Positions 10,841-21,400 of a DNA stretch of 64,000 nucleotides are shown piece after piece. The notes under the pieces were generated by a model, which worked only from the letters and a program-made list of their open reading frames with translations, was not told where the DNA came from and did no database searches. The stretch's first letter is position 1; each line of letters starts with the position of its first letter. Made by a program: the position numbers and the translations under genes. The DNA lies in NCBI GenBank assembly GCA_021613335.1, contig JAJTWR010000251.1, forward strand, positions 3,592,501 through 3,656,500, given 5' to 3'. This DNA is from Whitmania pigra (taxonomy: Eukaryota; Annelida; Clitellata; Hirudinida; Haemopidae).

Positions 10841-13711
10841 TCACTTCCTAGAACCCTCTTTGGCCAGCCTATCGGCATGCTCGTTCCCTTCGATGCCAAC
10901 GTGTCCTCTGACGTGAACCTGCCAGAAATATGAATCCTTTTAGCTCTATTTTTTAGTTTCTTTAGGCAGACAATACACATCTCTCTATGTACACTATGGT
11001 ATGTCAATTTTATAGATCATAATTTTTATGTAACAAAAATTAATAAACAACTATGGTTTAACAACTTTACATTTATTAAAGCAACAAAGCTTTGTCAAAA
11101 GTCATCAAAACAACCTCATCCTATTATACATCATTTAAATCGTTAAAGTCGTTACTAACGTATGTGACCTTGATGTCCTTCTGTTCAGCATCCAACAACT
11201 CCAATTCCTCCCTGTTGATGACCGGATTTCCGCTCGCCAACAACCAGCCACGCTTCTTCCAGGCATCGATCCACTTTGTCATGCCTAAGTGGAAAGCGGA
11301 CATTAATGGAATTGCCATCAGCTTGTGGGGAATTACTAACGTTGCTGACGTCATCATCACCATCACCATGGATGTCATGATAATTATCATCAGGCTTGAA
11401 ATCATTAATATCATGAATAGTTTGTAAGACATTATTATACAATATAACATTAATATCATGAATAGTTTGTAAGACATTATTATACAATATAACATTTAAT
11501 ATCATGAATAGTTTGTAAGACATTATTATACAATATAACATTTAATATTATTAATATTATTATTACTTAATAATGGAGCTGCTTTAAAATTATTAATATT
11601 ATTAGTAATAATTACATCAGAAATATCGTACAATGTATTAAGTAAGAATATTCAATATACATAGCTGAAATTCCTAACATGATTGCTAAATCAGTTTGTA
11701 CTAAAACGAGAATTCTGGCATTAATGCTGAGCAAAAGAAAGAAAAGAACAAATCAATTTCAATTATGTTAGCGAGTCAAAGACACCAACAGGAGATGAGG
11801 AAGTTCGAGTCGGTGCGGACTTCGAGGTGTTTGATGCCCTTCGACTTGGCCTGTTGTACCGCCCTCACAACGGCCTGAAGTAACAATTCAACACTATAAA
11901 AATCAACAATATAACATTAACCAAAATTCAAAGCATGATTGGTTAAAATTCGTTAATAAGTTAAACTTATTAAAATATTAAAACTTGTTGCTGTATGATT
12001 TATTAAAATTTGTTTTATAATTGAATGATGGTGAAATGAAAGCAGGGAACAGGTAGTATAGTGGTTAAACTGATAAATAATGAGGCTCACCATGATTTCT
12101 GCTCTGTTATTGGACTGCCTTCCTTCCAACTTTTCGCTGAGATTGCTTCAAATTGAGATCAAAATTCTTTTAGTGAACAAAACTAAGGCCATTAAATTAA
12201 AAATATAACTAATTACATTCAGGATTACTTTTTATCAATCAATTAATTAGATCAACAATTAGGATTATTTAATTAATTAATCCCACTTATTAATGATGTC
12301 CTACTTACCAATTCATGACTAGCATTGACAAATTTATAATTATAATTAAATAATTAATTTCTGATTAATGTTAACTCATCTAATTATTTGCAACTAACAA
12401 GAATTAATTAAATTTGCAACTCACTCGGGGTGGTCTAATCCCCAAAACACTCCCAGTCCACCACAAGAGCCCTTCATTCCATTGAAATGACAACAGCCGT
12501 CCGTGTATACGACCACTGCATCTGAAAGATGCGAAACAAAACATAAACAAATACGATGATAATTCAAATTCAGTGAGTCAAGATTTGGAATGGGTCAAAA
12601 ATAAACAGGTTGTTATTATTCTACAATGCATTTACAATTTACAATATCATTTCAAGTTCAAAATGTTAAACCATCTGCAACTAGGAAAAGGTAATGAGGC
12701 TAGTTAATTAACATATTATTAATCCTCCTAACACATAAAATTAAAATTAACATAAATTACTGCTAAGTCGACCAAGTAACCAAATGGCAATAGCTCAAGT
12801 CAAGTCATCTTAACCCAAGCCAGCTTACCATTAAGGCACTCTTGAAGGTCGACCGACTTGCTAGTCGAGGAGTCTGCTTCGAATTTTCCTTTCTTTGTGA
12901 CAGTCGACGTGCTCTGACTGAGTTTCCTCTTCTGTGGAACTGAGGTGAGTGATGGTTGATCTGCACATTGGGTTATCGGATAATTTGCTATGTAATAAAC
13001 TGTAATGCTATGTTACATAATATTTCATGAGTGGCTTAAGAATAGTCCTTCAACCAGATAAATATAATGTGTAATAAATGTTATGTAATAAAGTGGAATT
13101 TTGATCACATAATGAGACACTTATTCGAATATCAACTATTCAGTTCAGCTTGTTTAGGTTAATCCCTCACCTTAGAGGTGATATTACTGCAGAGCATTTC
13201 AACTACAAGCAATAGCATCTTAAAATGCTACATTATCCATACCATACATTATCTCAGGAAGTTTACAAAACACGCCACAGCAATGTAATTGCAGATTTTA
13301 AAAGCAATTGCATCATAAAAATTGCCAAAAAATAAAAACATTTATAAAAATAAAAACTGCAGTGAAATCAACACCTACCTGGAGAGGCTTCTTCGATGAA
13401 CTTTTGTGCCTCCTCATTCGTCAAGAATTTCTTAAACTTTGCACCTGGAAAACCTTTGACCTGTTCTTGACATTCGGCCCTGAAAAATAAAGAGTTTATT
13501 GTTAACAAATAATTAAACATCTATCAATACAGCATTTAGTTATGTTAAATAGGTAAGAAATAGTGAAATATGATTCACCAGGTACGAAAGATACCAATTT
13601 GCTTGCCGACTCTCACAGCATAAAACCCGGTTGTTTCTGACAAAATCAAATTCAAAATTAATCGATGAAACAAACAAAACAAAAGTAGATTTCCAAAACA
13701 TTACTTGGCAT
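10841..13711 (-). CDS. RNASEH1: Ribonuclease H1
   Basis: Nine exons read on the minus strand: 13711-13705, 13636-13579, 13479-13379, 12960-12829, 12521-12425, 12136-12091, 11874-11790, 11284-11169 and 10918-10841. All phases agree and give 239 residues. The N-terminal hybrid-binding domain shows FYAVRVGKQIGIF, RTW and FKKF. A short basic linker follows. The catalytic domain has all four acidic residues: YTDGCC, NNRAEI, RTDSNF and NEHADRLA. The enzyme cuts RNA in RNA-DNA hybrids (R-loops and, in mitochondria, primers). The first coding exon holds only ATG plus four bases. No mitochondrial leader is visible upstream, unlike the two-start human gene. The last intron is ambiguous: the donor could be at 11169 (AAG/GTCACA) or six codon bases later (TAC/GTTAGT), changing three residues. 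Confidence 0.95.
11406..11545. repeat. 45/46-bp tandem repeat, three units
   Basis: Three near-identical units begin with TAATATCATGAATAG at 11406, 11451 and 11497. They lie in an RNASEH1 intron. A one-base indel separates the units. No palindrome or spacer structure suggests a function. Confidence 0.9.
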
Positions 13712-14813
13712 TATGGTATTTAGAGAAACCTTTCTGATAAGTTTACAGAGAGCATTCATTGAACATCAAAACAGACCTGAAATAGTAAGGAAAATTACCA
13801 CAAAGCAACAGCATCAAAAGCCAAATATATTATCGGCAATTAGCTTGAAAATGCAAAAGCTCATATTGATTTTCCACTACTCACACACCGACAGTATTCA
13901 GTAGGTCTAATTGTTTACGTTTGTCTTGCTTTAAGGATTTTATACCAACAGTCTTCGAGAAATATTTTCTAAACATGAATATTACATCGTTTTCACCACT
14001 CTGATTACATCTTGAAATATCTCATTTCCACATAAACTAATGTAAACCATTAACACCAAAATCGAAATAACCGCAAAATCCGCAAACTTCATCTAAATAC
14101 TAATTAACAAAGAAAACTCAAGCAAAAATATTGCAGTACAGGTATTTCGGTCCGTCGTAAACTCTTTTAAAATAACTGAAACAAAGACGGGTTTTTCTCA
14201 GAGTAAGAAAACAATTATCAAATAAACTCCTCGCGAACAATTTAATAAACACTGCTAATTTTGTTTTAAAAACATTGATGAAAAATGATTAAAGGTTAGT
14301 CAATTTTTTAAAATTGATAATTAAAATGTTATCAAAATTAAAAACTCATTTGTTTGATAAAATATTAGAAATGCTTCAATGCATCTGTCGATGCATTAAA
14401 AATATTAATTATATATTTATAAATTGGTCGGATTAAATTGTAATAAAAAATAACATTTACTGTTAGAGTTTTGTGTTATGTGTCACATAGAAATGATGTG
14501 TCAACGTAATGAGGCTAGAAACAGCTGTGCGTTCTGCTAACTGCTTAATTACAGTTCAATGGTTAATTACACGCTTTTTTGTTTAAAATGTGTTTTTGAT
14601 TGACGATTTTATAAATAATGGTTTAGTTGACCTAATTTTGGTTATTTGACCTCAACTGACCTTAATCTCCGTTGTCATCTGACGAATAAGATCAGACCTG
14701 GGAAGCCGGGCAGTTGAGAGAATCGTGCAGGGTCGTGCCGCCTTCTGAAAGCTGTTTAAGAACCCAGCGAGGACGAAATATTTCTTTCTGCTTTCGTACT
14801 TGAACGTTCCGGA
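13712..14813. promoter_or_regulatory. Shared 5' region between RNASEH1 and the MXD-like gene
   Basis: The two genes start 1.1 kb apart in opposite directions. The part next to the MXD start (14640-14813) is clearly GC-richer than its surroundings, as expected of a promoter and 5' leader. A long minus-strand frame at 14652-14879 lies here but has no upstream ATG. I see no TATA box. A bidirectional promoter is inference. Confidence 0.35.
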
Positions 14814-17111
14814 ATGTCCAATGGCGACTGGTGCTACCTCCTTCTTCGCGCAGCAGAGTTTGTTGAAAGGAATGACCAAGGCATTTTTCTTGATTTTTTG
14901 TCTCTTTACGTACGACTATCCGTCAATTTTGTTATAATCACGATCTCTCGGTATATGGTTACCGTTAGAGTGGTAGTAGCTCTGCGAACGTCGTTGTAAG
15001 GTTACCGTTGTTAAAACACGTGAAATGTGCTTTTCCAGCACCAAGACGCGGACAGAGTACGGCGCAGGCTTCAGCATCGCATCACAACCCACCGAGGCGG
15101 CAAAATAGTTTGACTGTGGCCTCCAAACTTAGGTTTTTTATATTTTCATTGATCTTTAACAAACTTTTACCGATTTTTTGTAGTTGATTGTAAACATTTG
15201 CTTTTCCAAATTTTATGTGGATCAGAGCCCTGCATAACGAACTGGAGAAAACCAGGTGAGTTTCAGTGTGTTTGAGAGACTTGCAATTCCTCTTTTTGAT
15301 TATTTCCTCGTTCCGCTCAAAGGAGAGCCAACCTGCGTCGCTGTTTTGAACGACTAAAAGAAATCGTTCCCGTTGGCTCCAAATCTGGTAGGCACACGAC
15401 TCTTGGAGTCCTGAACAGATCTACAATACTCATTAAGGTTTCATTAGAGATCGTTAAGCACGAATGATTTCTGAATTAGGAAGAGCTATTTTGTATTTGT
15501 ATTTTGTGTTTAGCCGATTTTTTTAGTTCCTTATGTATGCGGATAAGATGTGAAGAGATTCTTAATAGATCTACCATTTATATGGCGCCCTTGCCCGAGG
15601 GTGCTCCCTGGCAGTGCGAGCTGGGTTGTGAACACACTATCTGGTTGAAAGGCAATCGTAGAGATGCATCTTATAGCCAAGATCTGGTTGTTAACAAAGT
15701 CTGATGCCTAATTTCCCAAATTGAATTCTAATTCCCCTAAAAAAAAGTCATGCTTTCTATTGCAGAGCCTTCAGCTTGCAGAGAAGCAGCAGAAGATGGA
15801 GATGGAGGAACTGGAGAGAGTCCGATCGTATCTCCTGGAAAGATTAACTCAACTGACCAATGGGCATTACAGGCAGCGGGTCGACAGCTCCCCGCTCACC
15901 ACCAACTCGGTCTCATCCACTGACCAAGGTTGGTCATTTGATGTTAATAATAATTTTCATAATTTATTAATAATTTTCATAATTTAATAATAGCAGTCCA
16001 TACAGCAAATAATTGAGCTTCGCAGTCAAATAACTTAGCTTCATTTTGTACCTTGAGGTTACTACTTCACAAGTGTTGGTGAATGTAGGTGTTGTCAGCA
16101 AAGAGGTTAACAAGCGTTTTAATTGGCACTCGATTGAATCTGTCGTTTCGAGGGTTGCATCCGAGATGAGATTTGAATGTGGTGTCTTCAGTTTTGAAAC
16201 TGTCAGCCACCTCAAAAGCCTCGTTGATGAGATTGATGAATTTTAATGAAAGAGTGAATTCTACCTTAAATCAGTTGGTCTGTTTGCATGTTTTTAGATA
16301 GCAATCTGTTGCCATATTTAGCACCAGGATATTTATGCTATTTATAAGTTCTATTTATAGAGACAAATTACGTATTTAATGAATATTGAAAGTAAAGGTG
16401 AATGATCACGTTTCTGAACATCAGATTTTGTGATATCATTTAATCTTAAAAAATATCAAGGGTTTTAGAGGTCATAAATAATTCTCAATAGAAGATGTCT
16501 CTCTTGAACAAGTTGTTTAATGTAGCATGTGACTGTTTATTTGTGCTTTATTTTTTTATTTCTCAAAATTTCCAGAGCTCAAGCCTGTTTTAAAATTATT
16601 GATGCCTGCCTCAGATCTTCTTGAAGCTCATCAGTCAAAATTGATGCTGGTGGTATTATGAAATGTGAGGGGAATTATAAGGATAATAATAACTTCACAA
16701 ATTTAGGGCTCATAAAAGTTGAACTTGAAAACTTGACCTTGAAGACCAGTAATAGATTTAAGTCCCTTAAAAAAATGACATATGCTTGCTTTCAATAGAA
16801 AGGATTTCATGAAATTCAATTTCCAAACAAATCAAATTTACTGTGAATATACAAGATATTTAAAATTATTTATTTATGATAATTTGTATTACTTTACACT
16901 AGCAGTAAGTTTTAATTAGGCTACAAAACAGTTATATTATAGAATATTCTTATTATTTGCGAATTTTCAGCATGGCATTTTATACCGTAACAATATCCAC
17001 GCAGATGAGATCGATGTGGAATGTACTGACAGTAGCATACAAGGCAGCAGTGACTGTGATGAAAATCAAAGCAATACGGGCAGCGACTCGGACCCCTGGC
17101 ATATTCGATGA
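14814..17111 (+). CDS. MXD/MXI1-like bHLH-leucine zipper repressor
   Basis: Exons: 14814-14880, 15039-15132, 15226-15255, 15323-15437, 15766-15928 or 15942, and 16971-17111, about 207 residues. Exon 1 encodes a Sin3-interaction helix (CYLLLRAAEFVER), placed as in Mad proteins. The bHLH reads HNELEKTRRANLRRCFERLK, then VPVGSKSGRHTTLGVLNRS. A zipper follows (LAEKQQKMEMEELERVRSYL). The tail is acidic (ADEIDVECTDSS), like the EIEVDVEST part of MXI1. Such proteins pair with Max, bind CACGTG and recruit Sin3 to oppose Myc. Intron 1 fits only as a GC-AG intron (CAAG/GCATTT). The fifth donor is uncertain: a phase-0 site (GAT/GTTAAT, 15942) is needed to enter the last exon in frame, unless a small exon was missed. 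MXD1, MXI1 and MXD4 cannot be told apart here. Confidence 0.88.
15017..15022. promoter_or_regulatory. CACGTG E-box in intron 1 of the MXD-like gene
   Basis: The palindrome CACGTG lies in the first intron, 17 bp before exon 2. It is the canonical site of Max-containing dimers, including the product of this gene. Self-binding is conceivable but a single hexamer is weak evidence. Confidence 0.3.
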
Positions 17112-18462
17112 TGGATGGGTCCCTAAAAGGATCTTCACTCCTCCCCTCGAGGAATGCACAGGGAGAAGTGCCCTGTCGGCTTTTTTTGTTCGATATTAAA
17201 AAAAAACATTGTCGTTTTCATTCGGTGTTATGACCATTCATGATTTAAGTCTTCGTTTCATCTCGACCACTTTTGAATAGAAGTTTTCCTCATTCCGTCG
17301 GCGAGTTCATCCAGGTCCCCAGGGGCTTCGATGGCTCAATTTTCTCCTCATGACCGTCGTTTGTTGTTGTCCAGAACCTGGTGTTTCTAATTGTTTTATT
17401 TATTGTTTTCATCCACAACTGGTGAGTAACGTGTCCTAACTCTATTTATGCCAGCACGGCATCCGAGTGCTGCCTTCCCTTGACCGCAGATGTTCCAGAA
17501 AACCGTCCTAGGAAATTACAAATCATCAAAGATGCATCTTCTTTCATATTTTGCCTTATACACAAAGTTTCCTCTTAGAATTTCACCGCAGCTTTGACGG
17601 CCTGGGCGCATGTTTTGCGGTCCGGGTTTTTGTGAGCTTTTGAAATGTCGAGTGTATTTTTGCAATCAAAGAATATTTTTGATTGTGAATAGTGAATTGA
17701 CAGACTGAATTTGAATTCGACGGCGAACACGAAGTGGAGCTTTAGACGAGCATGTGATATTGTCGCATCAAAATTAACAATGTCATCGCTTGAACGCATA
17801 CTTATCACCTTTTTTTGTCGTTTTGTTTTGTTGTTATGTTCGTGTTTCACAATGTTTGATGGAAAAATCAATTTTATTGATGGAATTGTTTTTGTCAGGG
17901 TGTTCTTGTTCAGAATTAGGCTGGTCTCAAAAACAGTCCGTTGGACCTTGGTTACCCGAACTAAATGCGTTTGTCTTGGCATTAAATCTAGTTAAAGCAA
18001 AGTTGGATTGGAATTTATGAAATGTTCAACTCATTTCAAGTATTGAATGAACCAAAGGGAAGTGTCTCACACCGTCACTCGCTGCCGACGAATCTTAAGC
18101 CCCACACGTGAAATATATGGATTTTATGCTGGGTGGTTGGGGGCCATACTTTTGAGAGTAACCAGAATTTATAACCATTGTGTAAACACTTGACTTGCAT
18201 CTGGAGAGGACGTTGGTATGTTGGACCACACTCTCTTCGTGGTCAGAAATTTTGCAACCATCAGACGTTTTGTCCAAAGTGTTCATACCATCTAACTTGC
18301 AACATTCTGCTGAATTGTTGTCAAATCAGATACCTAAAAAGTTACCCTCTCCACAAGGTCTGGAACACTTCTCACCCAGTACCCTACAACTTTCATCTCA
18401 AGACTATTGGCACGGTTTGGTAAACCAAAAAAAAACAAAACACTTGTGTGTGATTTATTACT
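17112..18462. other. Convergent 3' region between the MXD-like gene and PUS1
   Basis: This 1.35-kb stretch probably contains the 3' untranslated region of the MXD-like gene. A minus-strand frame of 135 codons (17575-17982) and plus-strand frames at 18178-18473 are open, but I recognise no domain and find no convincing splice partners. On the minus strand AATAAA (18459-18454) follows the PUS1 stop almost directly and may be its polyadenylation signal. Confidence 0.4.
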
Positions 18463-21400
18463 TCAATTTCTGACGCTGGCTGCCTCAACAGTTTCAGTCC
18501 TTTCAATTGCCTCCTCCTCAACTTTTTGGGCGGATTCTGCTTTCGCATCATCGTTGACTTCGTGAGGTTTCTCGTCGTCTTGGTGATGGTTTTCCACTTT
18601 TTCGTTTGGTTGTTCGAGCACCTCTTTATTGGCCTGGAGACAACAAATACATGGATGAAGTAAAATATGATATATTTTGTCAGATTGCAGTAAATAGGCA
18701 TCAATCTTATTATGATGAAAATATTAGGTCTTCAAACTCACTAATCTGTTAAATATTCAAGTATTCATATTATATTAATTAAAGCTTAAATGTTGTAGCA
18801 ATGTTTTCTTATTATTAACTTGGAATGTTAATCCTTATTTAATGAACTTTTTATTCAATTAATTAATTAAATAATGAACTCAACTAATTAATAATTTGAT
18901 CATCTTAAATTCAATCACTTAATAATTAATGAACTCAACTGTTGACAACATGAATTTTAAGTAGCTTTCAACTTCACCCACTTGATGCTTACAGCATCTG
19001 ATTTATCTCACCTCCTCATCATCATGCTTTTCCTTCACATCTGAGTCATTGTCCGTGGCCTCTATCTGCACAAGGGCACGAAGCAAAGGGCGGGGCGTCT
19101 CCCCTGCAATACCATAGTGGTGGATGGGCAGCGTTGCCAACCATTTCATCATCGTGTTTGTCATTAAGGAAAAAATATAAAAAATCAAACCGGCAGAGTA
19201 GGAAACAATGTCGATGCAGAAGAGTTGAACGAGATTGCATTGAGTAAATAAAAAATAAACAGCATTGCTTATATTTTAATTTGTGTGATATCAGCTATAT
19301 TTTGATATTCACAGATTTGGTGTCAAAAAGGATATGATTTCTCTTCTTTTTCAGTTTTGTAGATGCTCGCGTAGATATACTTCTCCTTGAATTCATTCAT
19401 CTGCTCCTGGAAAAGCATTAATTGACAACAAGCATTAAAAAAAAATTCAATCAAAAACAACCATGAAATCAGCATTTAGGACGGACAAAAATTTATCAGT
19501 CACCTGAAATTCTGACCAATCAATCGCTTCGTGCATTCCATCTTCTCCGAACTTTCTGTTGTAAGAGTCGTAATGAATTTGATCGAGCAGAAGACCAAGG
19601 GGAGGGGCTTTGGGAATGTCCAACTGTCAATAAGCATCAAAATTCATCAAGTGATCATGAATATTCAAATTTCTTATTAAATTCAGTGCATAGTAAAAGC
19701 ATGCAAATTTCAAACAGTCAAGCATGTTTATCTATGATTTCATACATTTTCTTTATTGACTGAATGTCCAGTTTTCTCTTAACACCCACAGACAATTTTG
19801 GAATATACAGAATGGCTAAAGCACATTATCCTTCAGACAAGATCAACAAGAGTGAGTAAATTGGGTTCGGTGACATAAAATGGTAGACATAACAGATAAG
19901 AAAATGCTAAGACAAAGTGGGAATTTAGCAGTATCATTTCAACAAGCGGCAATTTGTCACAGAGATAACCTGTGTAAAGTGACAAATTTGGTCCTCTTTT
20001 GTGCTTGAGATATTAGGGTTTGGAAACATAAAAGAATCGACATAACCAATGAGAAAATGCTAAAACAAAGAGTGGATTTGGAGGTTTTACTTCAAAATAA
20101 ATTGACTTAACAGGGTTGGTGAATTAACCGAGGTAAAGATAAGTGGGTTCGACTGCAATAGTTAATTTTTATGGTGCTATGTGCGTAGCATCATCAATAC
20201 CACCAATCATCAATTTGATCTCACATTCACCATACAGCCTAAAATAAATGGCAGCAACAAAGTAGATAAATAAGCCACCTTGTCTGTCTTCCAACTCTGT
20301 TTTATGGTGTCAATGGTCGCAAAACCTCTGCATACGGCCATTGTCATTCCTGGAATGAACTTGAATTTGTATCTCTCTGGGTTTTGAACCTGCAGGTCAT
20401 TCAACAACTAACCTGACATCTTCCTAATCTGATGAAGCATGAAACTCTGACCCTTGATGGTCAGCGCGACATATTCAATGTCGTCACGGATGAACGGTTC
20501 TCCAACCTGTTGCAGATGATTTAATGACGATTAGAATTGAACAACTGAATATAATTCAATCAATAATTAAATGACCATTAGAATTAAATAACTGAACAAG
20601 TGATCCACACACATTTAAACTTTGTCGTTATAACCATAATCATCAAGAGACATCAAGGCACCAAGTATAGATGGTGTCAATGGCTTTTCAAGGGTTGAGA
20701 AAAGCTTATTAAAAATTATTGTGTAGCAACAATAAGCATAACTAATAATAATAATAATAATAATAATAGATTGGATAAATAAACTTCAAGGCATGGTGCT
20801 TCATCCTCAAGTAACCAAGAAAGTCAGAGATAAAATCAGACAGGTAGTCAAGGGTTGAGGAAAGCTTTACTAATATTCTAGGAAGTCTACACCCAAGTAC
20901 AGGTACAAACACCTGCACGTAAGTCCAGGTACATGTCTCAAGTGTGTATAAAATACATTCTCACCTTGTACTCCATGATATAACGGTGTGCACTTGGATC
21001 AGAAGATTTCCTGGAGACAAAGAAGCAGTGAAGAATTGTTTTAATGTGGAGGATGCCTTAACTTAATAATGCGCTCAAACTGTTTCATAACAATAACAAT
21101 TCTCAAAGCTTATTTTAGAACAACTGGTCACTCCTAGCAGCTAAGGAATTAATACAAATAGATTAATATGCATAACTAACCAGTTAAGCAATTACTTAAT
21201 TAAGTTAATTATCCTCCACGAGACAATGAACATGGCTTACTTTCCAGAGGTGTAATTGTGGAAGTTCCGAGTGCCGCAGAAGATGTTGAGTATGTGCTGA
21301 ATCTGCTCCAGCACATCCTCTTGAATATAGAGCAGCTCATTAATATTCATGTAATCAATAAGTTACTAAAAATAACCACATAGATAAACACAAACTTGTG

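Noticed and set aside
14652..14879. Minus-strand frame of 75 codons antisense to MXD exon 1
   Set aside because: It has no ATG at its start, a stop lies just upstream, and its end does not join any RNASEH1 exon in phase. The GC-rich promoter region explains the lack of stops.
17575..17982. Minus-strand frame of 135 codons
   Set aside because: No recognised domain or splice partner; it lies in the probable 3' untranslated region of the MXD-like gene.
18178..18473. Plus-strand frames of 81-92 codons next to the PUS1 end
   Set aside because: No family recognised and they overlap the PUS1 3' end antisense.
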